A stretch of 64,000 nt of DNA. Source: Poa pratensis. Lineage: Eukaryota > Streptophyta > Magnoliopsida > Poales > Poaceae. Positions 22,679-33,136 of the stretch are shown in pieces; position 1 is the stretch's first letter, and the number at the start of each line of letters is the position of its first letter. The stretch is from NCBI GenBank assembly GCA_947311845.1, contig CAMZMU010000123.1, forward strand, positions 20,415,759 to 20,479,758, given 5' to 3'. The notes under the pieces were generated by a model. The model was not told the DNA's origin. It ran no database searches and saw nothing but the letters and a program-made list of their open reading frames with translations. Made by a program: the position numbers and the translations under genes.

Positions 22679-24299
22679 TCGCTGAAGACGATGATGGATG
22701 ATGGGCTGCGAGCATGGCGACTATGAGCACCGGAGCGCGCGCGTGCGCTGGAGCACGCCCATCTGCCGATACCCGGTACATGCGTGTACTCTACACGCGT
22801 AGGGAGGGAGACATGGAGAGAGTAGGCGATTAGTCTGAGATAGTACTTAGTATGATTCTGGTTTTGGCCTTCTTCTTGTTCTTCGTCTTTGCACATGCAT
22901 GTATACTGGTTGATTAACAGAGATACCGATGTATAATTAACAGTTGGATTCACAGTCGCCTTAATCAGGCTTACAGACATGCAGACAGATTTGATTTGCA
23001 ATCTTCAGCACCGAATTAAGCAAAATAGAGTTCGAAATAAATGTAAAACAGGCCACAAGATCAGAGTTAGGAGGCAGGCGTAAAGTTGGAATCTGGATAT
23101 AGACGTACAGAGCTATTCGCTACCCCATGTCCATCAAGTTGCAGCAGGACAGCATCACTCATATATGTTCCAAGTAATCATGATGTAGTCCCTGGGGAAT
23201 TTCCGATGCCGTGTTTCTTTCAACTGGTAGATTCATGTCGTGTCCTTCGGCGTGGGTTCAGCAGTCAGCACCTGAATTTGAGAGGAGAGTGGAGAAAGAG
23301 GGAGACAGACAGCATGGGTCCCAGCCCTCATCCTCGATACATCGATCTTCCATATCTTCTTTCTTTGTTTGTTTCTTTGGTTTTGATTATTCGAACCCCT
23401 CTGCTTCACTTTCTTGAAAGGGCAGGGCAGGCCGAAACATGCTATACATGCACATCACACCACACACACCCCCACCATATTAAATGAATGCAGTTTCAGT
23501 GGTACACATGTCTCTTCAACGTACAGATCATCAGTTTGCCAAACTCTGCTTTAACTTTGCGTGCACGGTGAAATAACATATTCCCTCCGATTTGAAATAA
23601 TCACCTACTCTCAGCAATCATGCATCAGAATATTATTCGTAACCGTATTGTTGTTTGACACGGAGATTCAAGATTTTAACAATAAAAATTAGGAGATTAA
23701 ATATTTTGTGTGTGAATCTTGGACTACGTCCAAATTAAATACATATCCAATTAAAATTTGGGCAAACAGTTTGTCAATGAATTTTTTTCTAGATAATTTG
23801 AAATTTCTGAGATGTCCGAAATATTTTTGGTATAAAATATAAAATCCTAATTTTACATCCAAGAGTATTTTATACAATTTTTGGCGCAAGAATAGCACCT
23901 ACAATGACTAGGTTGGGCTTAATTACAAACAGGGTGCCAAAGCTCTTAGTTGGCTCGCATCATCCCATGATTTGTAATACATAAACATTTTGTTCAACCT
24001 CGTGAACATTACTTTGTACCATTTGAATATTTTTTGTGCAACTGAAATTTTACTTCAATTGCAATTTGCAACCCATTTGTAACTCTCAGATTCTACGTCA
24101 TAACACAAATCCAAAGGAGGCGACTGTGATTTATTTTATTTCCGGTGGACCGAGAATTAACAAAACCGTTACAAATAGTCATAACCATCTGTTAGTTATT
24201 TCAGTAGGGCTGGCTAAGAATTAGGCGAACGACGAGTTGGCTAGGAATTAGGAGAACAGCGATTTACTTTATATATGCATAATATAGTCACCCGCACAG
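22679..24299. other. SAUR 3' flank and intergenic sequence, no gene seen
   Basis: AATAAA at 23036-23041 is a possible polyadenylation signal for SAUR, giving a 3' UTR of about 360 bases. The rest is AT-rich and unannotated; short open frames (for example 23086-23487) have no domain. Confidence 0.5.
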
Positions 24300-24644
24300 A
24301 TTTTTTGTAAGGTCACCCGCTGACGCAGGAATGCAGGACGCAATTGCCGACCTAATCACCTAATGATCGTCACACTGTCAACTACTCCCTCTGTATCAAA
24401 ATACATATGTTTGAATCTAGAACTAAAATATGTCTAGATACATATGTTTGGTAAGTAGGTAGAGTAATTTATATTTTGATATGGAGGGAGTAGTACAAAA
24501 TGGCGTACAAGCAAGTTGCAGGCTACCACTTGCACAGAAGCACGACATTCCCTTACGTACTTGCCCCCATTCTGCTTTCAGGGGTCAACAAAACTAACGA
24601 TCTTATTGCATATAAGTACCAACTACCAAAGTTATGTTTTATAG
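24300..24644. repeat. Extra partial copy of segment P
   Basis: TCACACTGTCAACTAC...AGTACAAAATGG..GCAAGTTGCAG and AAACTAACGAT recur at 26848-26970, on the other side of the LINE-type element at 24645-26735. This partial copy carries a Stowaway MITE at 24385-24490 that the other lacks. Confidence 0.7.
24385..24490. mobile_element. Stowaway-type MITE with visible empty site
   Basis: 106 bp, with ends CTCCCTCTGTATCAAAATA and TATTTTGATATGGAGGGAG, and TA at 24383-24384 and 24491-24492. The duplicate at 26861-26877 reads CAACTACTAGTACAAAA, with a single TA at the same point. Confidence 0.95.
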
Positions 24645-26735
24645 ATTTTTTTTGACGATAAATAGCAGAAGATATACCTATGCATTATAAGGGGAATAGA
24701 ATTGGTCCAGTTAATGAGGTAAACCGGACCCAAAAACCATACATGTGCGGTTAAAAACCGCACACTCTAACTCATGGAACGTCTGTGACTGAAACAAGGA
24801 AAACTAGTCCCAAACTAACAGGCCACACCTCATACCCAACTATCAGAAACTCTCCAAACACACACAAACTCACACCGCTTGAGATACACCGGTGTGCACC
24901 CTCCACACAGAAGAGCTCAAGCATTATTCACAATTAACTCTCGAACCGCCTCCAACACCTGCGGTGTGCGCTGCTTCTTGTATATCTGCAAATAAAATTG
25001 CATCTTATCCTTTATGGCTTCGTCGGTGGCTTTCTCTTTGCTCTTGAGTTTTGGGATTTCCCCAAAAGCCTCCGCCCGCCTAAACTCGGCGTGATTGGCT
25101 GCTGGAATGGCACTATCCTTGTTCTTCTTGTCCAACTGGATGCTTCGTTGCTTGGCCAAAGAGGGAACATCCATCCGAAGCTGCTTGTCCTTGGGCATGT
25201 CGGCAATCTCTCGGCAGAGCTTCAGCATCGAGACAGGGAAGGTCATCTCCTATGGCTCAAACGTGTCATACTGAGCCATCACCTTGGCGATCTTCTCCTC
25301 CGGGCTAGGGGCATCATAACCCCTCAACTCCTCCAATGCCAAAGGCATCTCCACTCCAAGATCCTTCATCGGGGTCCCTGCACCACCGGGGAGACATGCA
25401 CCGAAGCAGCAATAGGCGTGGGGGTGGATTCAAGGGCAAGCGCCGACGCTGAAGAGCTCACACCCCTGGGAGAGAAGCAGCCAAATTGCTCGACCCCATC
25501 ATCTGCGCAATCAGCGTTGCCCCCAGTACACAGAGATGGTGTTGGCTCAACCTGCACCCCAGCCGGCGCCAAGGACAGCCTCTCGAGAGCAGCCTCAGCC
25601 CGCTCCAGCAATCCCCCAACACGCTCCATCAAACCCTGCATCTTGAGCTGAGCCGCGACCATCTCCTCAAGCTGAGCCGCGACCAATCCTTGCAGCTCTG
25701 CCCGCAACGACGTCGCCTGCTCCTGCTCAGCCCGCAAAAGAGCCGCCTGCTCCTCGAGGTTTTTCAGCACGTTGGACGGAGCTGCCGGGCTAGCAGGCGC
25801 AACTTGGTGACCGTTGCCGGCGTGAGGGGTAGAGCGAGAGGCCGCAACCTCGGCCCATGAGCAGGAGCCGTTCGGACGGCGAGCCGGAGGAGGTGTGCCA
25901 GGAAGGGAGGCCTCATGGGTGATGGAGGCGGTCGACGCATTCCCGCTCACGGTGGCCGGAGGAGCGGCCGGTGAGGCAGCGAATCGGGCCTCTGCAATCC
26001 TTGGCGAAGTGTCGTGGGGAGAAGCAGCGGAAACAGCGCCCGCGCAGCCTCCTCCCGAAGGCAGCTTCCCGCTCGGTGCAGGCCCATTGATGGCGCGGCG
26101 GTCCATGCTCCTTCCTAGGCGGCGGGGCAGGCGCCATCTCCGCCCTCCGGCGGCGCCGTCCCCCAACCTCCACCCAAGCCCTCTCAGCAGACACCACGGG
26201 GGCATCGGAGACGAGCACCGGCGTGAAGTTCGGCGGGAGCTGGGCAGGGGGAGGAGGCAGGGGATCTCAGAGGACCCGAGAGACGGCCCTGTCATCTCCT
26301 CAAGCGGGGCCTCGGGCTCCTTCTCCACGCCGAGCAGGGAGCTGAAGCTGAGGTCGCCGATGACCAAGGATTGGATCCGAGGGCGCGGCACATCTGGGGC
26401 GAATCCGGCCGGCACCGCGGCCTGCTTGGGCGGAGGTGACTGGTGCGGGCGCAGGGAGACGGTGGACGACGGGGCCGGAGCGGCCGTCGCCGGGAGGGGC
26501 CGGTGGTGGGAAGGGGAGGCCGGGCTCGTCTCCGCCATTGCGGGCCTAGCAGCGCGAACGGGAGAGCGAGGAGGTGGATGGGGAGGAGCGGAGGGATGGC
26601 GGCCGGCGGCCAGGGAGGGGCATGGCTTGGTGTGAGGAGGGGCTGGCTGGCTGGGGCTGGGGCTGGGCGGCGGCGGCGGCGGCGGATTCGCTGACGCGTC
26701 GCGGGAGGATAGGGTTTTTTGGTTCTACTGTTCAA
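24645..26735 (-). mobile_element. ORF1-only LINE-type element with poly(A) tail
   Basis: A minus-strand element ending in an A run (T run at 24645-24652), with a GC-rich 5' region near 26735 and coding sequence for a nucleic-acid-binding ORF1 between. There is no reverse transcriptase. The 3' UTR at 24670-24745 matches that of the retroposon at 2741-4075 (TGTATGGTTTTTGGGTCCGG on the minus strand), which suggests a shared 3' recognition end. The 5' boundary is approximate and no target duplication was identified. Confidence 0.65.
24917..26538 (-). pseudogene. LINE ORF1-like zinc-knuckle protein, frameshifted
   Basis: The minus-strand reading begins at MAETSPASP (26538) with a Pro/Ala/Ser-rich N terminus. 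In another frame (to 25913) there is a CCHC zinc knuckle, CFRCFSPRHFAKDC at about 25994-26035, which fits C-X2-C-X4-H-X4-C. Back in the first frame, a Glu/Leu/Gln-rich helix with coiled-coil character lies near 25640-25760 (EEQAALLRAEQEQ). A conserved-looking C terminus reads from 25246 to the stop at 24917 (MLKLCREIADMPKDKQLR and beyond). Switching frames in the middle means it is broken. Such proteins coat LINE RNA. Identity rests on the zinc knuckle and context; residues match no other family I recognise. Confidence 0.6.
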
Positions 26736-26839
26736 CTAGCTATCTGAACGTGTTTATAATTTTGAGATGTTAGGAGCCGATCGATTAATTGCTCACACTT
26801 GGTTCCGTACGTATCAACATGACAACCTATAACTATTTT

Positions 26840-28017
26840 TTAAGTGATCATCACAGTGTGTCAACTACTAGTACAAAAGGCCGTACCACGCTGCAAGTTG
26901 GAGCTAGCTGAGGAGCACGTCCATTTGTGTACGTAGTAGAGCTGCTTTCCGTAGTAATAAACAAACTAACGATATCCCATAGTATAAACTCCAATTTAAA
27001 ACGCCATGGGAACATTTGATTGGATTAAGAATCGTTTTGAACGAACAAAAAGCTCGATCTAATGCGTCTGCACGACGGGGTAAAGCAGTCGATCGAGCGA
27101 CAGAGGTGACCGCACGCACGCACGCACGGCGCGGGCTGCCTACGCTAAGCTATGCTTTGTTTAGTCGCGTGTTCTGTTCGGCCGTAGTGGAGGTCGGAAT
27201 TTCGGCCCGGCGGCGTAACGAGTCACCATTGGCCGGCGTAATATCATCACCGGAAGCGCGCACTTGGATCATTGGATGGATCAATGGATGCTACCACCTA
27301 CGACTACGAGGCTACGAGTATTGGTCCATCTAATGAAGAATATTCGGTACTACTCCTGCTGTAGTAGTACTGGTGAAGAGATAGATGCTTGCCTGAATTG
27401 TGCCGCAAAGTCTCGTCATCTGTCAGTGGAAGTTCTTTCAAGTTTGGCTGCTTGATTAGACGGGAGATTTAGGGGATCCTAGTGCTGCACTCTCTGGCTA
27501 GGCGCTGCCCTAGGCCCCTAGGTCCCGTTAGATAAATGTCGAAGCCGATCGACTGCTACGGGACACATGAGTAGTGGCCCACCGATGCACAGTGATTTCT
27601 TTTGAAATTTGAGGCCAGGCGAACCGAGTTTCTCTGATGCCTTTCTGCGACGAGAGATTGGTTGGGGGCACATGACGGCCGTAGGCGAGATGACGGTACA
27701 TGAGATTTGTCAAGAGCGAAGGGCCATGCATGGTCGATGGATGAACAGGTACGGAACTGTAGCATGAGCCCGGTGGATGACAAGTACCGTACAACAGGAG
27801 GCGGGCCGAGTTGGGTAGGGTAACAATGACATGATAGGCCATCAACAGGACAGGAGCCGGAAATGAATTTTTGCATCGCCCCCGTGTAACATGCAGACGA
27901 TTATGATACGAACCCGTAGCCTGTCGTAGGGTAGACCAACGAAGAACAAGGGATAACTATTGATCATAACCTTCTGGAGGAAGGGTAGGGTATTGCCACC
28001 ATTTACCAGATCAGGAT
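26840..28017. repeat. Segments P and Q of the local duplication, copy C
   Basis: The fuller reference copy for A and B: TTTCCGTAGTAATAAACAA (26942), GACCGCACGCACGCACGC (27109), GATGCTTGCCTGAATTGTG (27386), TTTGAAATTTGAGGCC (27600) and ACCTTCTGGAGG (27970). No gene domain was found. A simple ACGC repeat lies at about 27113-27128. Confidence 0.8.
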
Positions 28018-28308
28018 TATTGAATTGATGCAGTAGCCAATTACCCCAAAAGGCCGAATTGATGGAAAGGGCCGTGCAATATATTATAGTTCTGACACTC
28101 CCCCTCACGTCCAGGCTGTGGACTTTTTCTTCACGAGCCTAGGACGTGAATTTTAGGGTGTCCGCATATATTTATTTTAATACTGCGTTGGCTAGAATTT
28201 GAACTCTAGACCTCTGTCTCTGATACCATATTGAATTGATGCACTAGACAATTACCCCAAAAGTCCGAACTGATAGAAAGGGCCGTGCAATATACTATAT
28301 TTCTGACA
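28018..28308 (-). mobile_element. TRIM (miniature LTR retrotransposon), 291 bp
   Basis: Two 80-bp LTRs (28018-28097 and 28229-28308) differ at seven positions. On the minus strand the 5' LTR is followed directly by TGGTATCAGAG (28218-28228), the initiator-Met tRNA primer site, and the 3' LTR is preceded by the purine tract GTGAGGGGGAG. The internal part is only 131 bp and non-coding. AGGAT flanks both sides (28013-28017 and 28309-28313), and copy B (20677-20690) has the uninterrupted GATCAGGATAAGGACCACG. Size and layout agree with the very small SMART-type TRIMs reported in grasses (from memory). Confidence 0.95.
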
Positions 28309-28313
28309 AGGAT

Positions 28314-29633
28314 AAGGACCACGTGTTGGTGTTGGCGGCGGCATCGATCTTGAGGCGATAACCCAAAACCACTCTCTAACAAAGCGTGCTTATCACCCCC
28401 TCTCTCTCTTTTACACGTACGGAATCGGATTGACTACTTAATTAAGTAGGCCGGGGATAAAATCTTACACCAGCAGCACTAGCAGCTGCATTATTCTGTG
28501 GAAAACCCGGCATGCATGCATGCATGCATGCATGCGCCGTTGGATATTCGATCTTGGCGTGCACCCGGTTTTTATTCCCATCGAGATCGATCGTGTTCTC
28601 AGGATGGATCGTGGTTCCAGAGTCAACCGGCCACTTGTTGCAACCTGGCTTATGCTAGATGATGTCTGAGTGAGGTCGATGCTCGTAAAATGCGAGATGC
28701 ATGTTGAAGATGGGCATCTGAACAGAAAGAGCAATGTCATTTCACTTCGGCCAGATACGGCGATCCTCTTGTATTCCTCTGGATGGAATTGGAATGGCTG
28801 GGTTGTGCACTGTATCGTGCTTTTTTTCTGCCCGGCTTAATTCGGCCACGCAAATGTGCAGATCACAGTGTGACACACCAGCCAACCGTACATGGGTATC
28901 CTTCAGTTGCATGATGAAAATGTGCTCAGCTGTGAAAGCTCCGTGTTAAAGCGTTAATCGGGAGCTGGACAGGAGGGTGGGGAATTTTAGTTGGCCCCAG
29001 TTTAAAGGTAAAGTCAAACCGTCAAAGAGAAGGAGAAGGAAAAAGAGGGAGCACGAAAGAAAATAACACATGACTCGCCCTCGAATTGCTCTGCCGCAAT
29101 CAGTACACACACTTGGTAGGGTTCTCTTTTCTGAAGCCGGTGAAGCAGACCTGAGGAAAAGGAGCATGCCCAATGCCCATGCACGGCTGCTCGATCTAGA
29201 AACAATTGCAATTTTGATTGTGGGGATAGTTACTCTGCACTTCGTTGGCCGTCCAAGTGAAGTGCATGTACCTCCTTATTTATTACTGAGTGTTCGTTAA
29301 TCCATCAATAAAGCTCTGTCGATTCTTTAGTTTAAAAAAATCATTATCCGGGTTCTCAGTGAAAAGGCTGCAAAGAAATCTTCTTAGATGCCGGTTACAC
29401 ACAACAGCTGGGTGATCTCACGAAATAAAGTCACAAAGTGATAATGCCCTTAGAAAGAACGAGGAGCTACAAAACATGGTTTTTTTTTTCCTTCAGATAA
29501 TGAAGGTGCAAAAACATGGCTACTATGATTCTGCCCACTTGCCTGCCCAAATGAGGCCACTACTACTATAGTTTATAGTTACAGCCGATGAACAGAGTAC
29601 AACTTAAAAGCAAAAATCTTGAGATGGTGGGAT
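28314..29633. repeat. Segments Q and R of the local duplication, copy C; LYP 3' flank
   Basis: Matches 4196-4776 and 9947-10182 of copy A. It is non-coding and includes the 3' side of the LysM gene. A (CATG)n microsatellite lies at 28511-28535. No polyadenylation signal could be assigned with confidence. Confidence 0.8.
28511..28535. repeat. CATG microsatellite
   Basis: About six tandem copies of the self-complementary tetramer CATG. It is absent from the matching place in copy B. Confidence 0.95.
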
Positions 29634-32138
29634 TCACATATGGATCAAGTGGAGAAGTAGACACAAAATGAACCCGGACAAGATTTGCCGCGGTTTGTTC
29701 GTCAGAGGTGGTGCCTCTGAGACGCTTCCGGCGGGGCCATCCGATGTAGATACTCTGGGGAGTGTGAAGGATCCTCCTTGCACCGACGAGCTCGGCGGAG
29801 GTTCCGGCATGTCGCCGCCTGCTTCTGCGGGTGCTGGTGCAGATAACGGAGGGAGAGACGTCGAGTAATCTCGGTTTACCGTCGTAGGTGGGTCGGTGAG
29901 TAGAGGAACTTGATGCGGTCCTGCGTGGAATAAACTGTCAGAAACAAAACGGGGAGGTGTATCGAAGTAACATTTGCTATGATGCGTGATAAGCTATCCC
30001 AAACCAACAAACATTTGATATGCTGATAAAATGATCTAAAATGGTGTTGACAGACATGTACTGATGACAAATCTGAACTTTGTTCAGAGTTGAAGCTTCA
30101 CTGTATTCAGTCAGAAAGGATGATGTCGGTTACTTCGACAATGCATTCGGATATAAGCAGTCAGGGTGAGTGCGGAAGAAATTGTAGACGCCATGTAAAA
30201 GATAGAATAGATTCTTGTGATACAATTGGCATACTGTAGTGGATTTCAAAGTGCAGCAGCAGATCCATGGAGTGTTCAGGTTCAGAATGAAAAATGCATG
30301 CCTTGTCTAACAAATAAACTCTATTCTAATAGTTTGTGACAGAGTGTACAAGCAAGGCTGTGAGATCTTTGGGCCTGAACCTATAGAGTGAGCAACATCA
30401 GTTACCTGGGCATTTCGGTTGAAGGCCAGTGTTTAGTCTGAAAAAGAAAGGTATAAGACGTAAGGATCTTGACACTAGAAACCCGGGTTAAACTGGTGAT
30501 CATTGGGCAACATAATGCTTACAGAGTTCTAATAGTTCCATTAACAAAACCACCGTAACTGCATGAGGAAACATTGCAGCCTGCACTTGTGGCGCGGGTG
30601 CTCGCATTACCAAGCAACACACTGCTGTTACTACACTCTGTGCTTGGGCATGATCCTGACAATGAAGCTGGTGTGCAATATAAACTGGTAAAGAGCGGAA
30701 GACGGGATTAGCATCCATACAGTTGCCCGCAGTAATGCTGCTTTGTAAAAAGAAAATGTATTAACTGAATTTTACTTGAGATTTCCTGGCCCACAACTAC
30801 ACTGGACACAGTTGCCAGCAGTAAGCGCATAGGTTCCGTTCGCCACAAGCAATCCATGGTCGGAAGCAGACTTTGGAAATGAGGATGCACAAGCTGGACA
30901 AAAGAAAATAAACAACAACCATCATCAGAAAAAGATTAGGCGAATGTAAAAGAGAAAAGAAAAGTTCAGTTCAGGAGTCACAGAATATGTAATCGACAAA
31001 AGTAAAGCAGACAAAAACAGAGATCCCCCATGAAGATTGAGTACTCTGCGTAATAATTTGCTCATTGTATCTTCATTGATACGCATTTCTGAACCTCAAA
31101 CAGGATTGCAACGGAATAGCTGAGAATTTCATCATACTAAACAATGTGCTAGTTAACTTTCAGTTAAAAATAAAAAGCCAAGCTGCTTGATTTGAAAACC
31201 ATAAGAGATGCAGAAAAGCTTGTGCAAACCAGAATGCATCGAAAAAGAGATTTACAAGGGCATATGCATTCCAAAGCAGTGTCAGTGATAGGACTGAAAG
31301 TTCCAACTAAAACCCTGATCTGCTGACTGCTGCACGTGTCTAGCAATGACATCACTACAAAATTTCAGTGTGCATAGGACTCTCATATTTAGAAAACTGG
31401 ACTCATTTCTTACTACATTGCATGATCAATGAAGCCTTGATCATCAACACTATGACAGAATCGATTTGCCATACCTGGCAATGGGATCGCGAGGATGTCG
31501 CCCGGCGCGGCGACGGGGCTCCCCATGGCGTTCACGTTCATGACATCCGTGACGGTGGTCTCGTACCCGGCGGCGATGGCGGGCACGGTGTCTCCAACCT
31601 GCACTACGTAGGAGAGGTACACCGCGGGGAGGTTGCTGTCTGACGAGTTGAAGCAGACGCAGGGGAGCGGGACGACGAGCGGCTGGCCCGCGTCGAGCGG
31701 CGCGTCCGGGTCGGCGTCGGCGAGGCCGTTGGCGCCGCGGATCTGGTCGGCGGACGCCAACCCCGCGAAGACGACGTCGGCGAGCGTGGCGAGCGTGTCG
31801 GCGGGGCGCGCGGCGTAGCGGACGGAGACGGACTTGCGGACGCCGTCGGCGCAGGAGCAGCGGGTTGGCACGCGAAGGAAGAGGCCCGCGGGCAGGATGC
31901 GGTGCGCGGCGCCCGGGGCGGCGAAGTCGAGCGCGTTGGCGGCGAGGAGGGCGGAGGGTTCGGTGGCGAAGAGCGCGGCCACCTCGGAGACCTTCATGTC
32001 GGCGTAGAGCGTGTAGCCGAGGAGTGCCGGGCAGGAGTCGGAGCCCGAGCACGGCTCGATTGTCGTCTTGGCCTCCGTGGCCACGGCGATCGCGGCGACC
32101 ATCACGGCCGCCGCCACGAAGCCGGACAACAGCATCAT
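29634..32138 (-). CDS. LYP6: LysM-domain GPI-anchored pattern-recognition protein (LYP4/LYP6 family), 5 exons
   Basis: Exons on the minus strand are 31475-32138, 30776-30893, 30523-30684, 30406-30437 and 29634-29920. All introns are GT..AG, phases join cleanly and the CDS totals 1263 bases (420 residues plus stop). Residues 1-23 form a signal peptide. Three LysM-like modules lie at about 41-91, 108-157 and 177-220, separated by C-X-C pairs (Cys94/96, Cys160/162). Exons 2-3 encode a Cys-rich region (CVQCSCGPGNLNLYC) and NGT/NSS glycosylation sites. Exon 5 is Pro/Ser-rich and ends in a hydrophobic GPI-signal tail (SGFILCLLLHLIHM). In rice, LYP4 and LYP6 bind peptidoglycan and chitin at the cell surface and act with CERK1; the same role is inferred here. 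Exon 4 is a 32-bp micro-exon. The family is firm; LYP6 rather than LYP4 is a judgement from the Cys-rich region. Confidence 0.93.
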
Positions 32139-32990
32139 TCCCGAGAGATGCTAGGTTCGTCTGGCCGTGGAACTCGAGGCTGAAGTGAACTGTGCGGCGC
32201 GTGAGTCATGACTCTGCGCGTACGTAGTATGTCTGTATGTGTACGCTGCGCGCGCTGAGCAAAAGAGTGGAGTGATCCATGGCGAATGAGCCACTTGTCA
32301 GTGGGTGTAGCGGGGCTGGCGCGTCGGTGCTCGGGTGTGTAATGGCGGGAGGATCAGGAGAGTTTGTTTGCTTTCGGCAGCTCGCCATAGGAATCTGTGC
32401 CAAAACCAGGGAAGAAGAAAAGACAGTAGAGAAACGCTAGGAAGGGCTTTCCCGGGGCCACCACTCGGTGGCTTTGCGGTTTGTCCGAACGACCGGTGGG
32501 ACTGGAAGAAGTTGCGACGGTCCCATGTGTCTGTGAGGACCGGCTGCTTTATGCCAATGAGCCTGTGGAGATGAGATCCAGTGTTTCTGCCAATTTTCAA
32601 AATCTGAAAACATATTTATGTGTTTCAATTTTTTTTGAAAAACAATTCGGTGTAGCCAATAGTATATCCCACTCATGTGTATAATATCAAATTCAAATAC
32701 TTTGTATTTCGAACTACAAAAAAATTTAAAAAGTGTGGATCTAAGTATGCATATTTTTAAATCTCAAGTTTTGTCAGATTTGGTATTTTTGTGTAGCCCA
32801 TGATATAAAGTATTTTAAATTGATATTTTGCACGTTTATGAGAAACATCAATGGCTACATTCGGATTTTTCAATTTTTTAAAACTCATAAATATGATTTT
32901 TGAATTCTTAAAAAGGAGGAAGCACTAGAACTCGAGAGTCAAAAAACACTTTTCGGTACTTCCGTTCTTTTAAAAACAAAAGTAAAAGTT
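32139..32990. other. LYP promoter region and AT-rich intergenic sequence
   Basis: Upstream of the LysM gene (transcribed leftwards). No clear TATA box is seen in the first 150 bp. From about 32600 the sequence becomes AT-rich and resembles other AT-rich stretches of the window (phrases such as TATATCCCA and ACTTTGTATTT recur near 49290). No gene is supported. Confidence 0.5.
32202..32214 (-). promoter_or_regulatory. Palindromic bZIP-type site upstream of LYP
   Basis: GAGTCATGACTC is a perfect 12-bp palindrome at 32203-32214, containing TGAGTCA at 32202-32208 and its mirror. TGA(G/C)TCA is the GCN4/bZIP core. It lies 64 bp upstream of the start codon. Function is inferred from motif and position only. 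Confidence 0.4.
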
Positions 32991-33136
32991 TTATAAAAAA
33001 AAAACGTAAAAGTAAGATGATGGAGACAGATGCGGCGGTGGTGGTACAAGGCTGCCATAGTTTTGGGCTATGGCCTTTGTTTTTTTTCATGAGAACATGC
33101 CAACATGGTGTCGGGTTACCAAGCCTAGGGAAATAG

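Noticed and set aside
22513..23001. A 162-residue minus-strand frame overlapping the SAUR gene
   Set aside because: It is antisense to the SAUR domain and its UTR, with low-complexity composition.
28193..28230. GAATTTGAACTCTAGACCTC, considered as a tRNA gene fragment
   Set aside because: It is the internal region of the TRIM beside its primer site, not a tRNA gene; no cloverleaf can be drawn.
31450..32188. Alternative frames over LYP exon 1, on both strands (up to 200 residues)
   Set aside because: Arg/Pro-rich shadows of the GC-rich exon. The LysM frame has a signal peptide, domains and consistent splice junctions.
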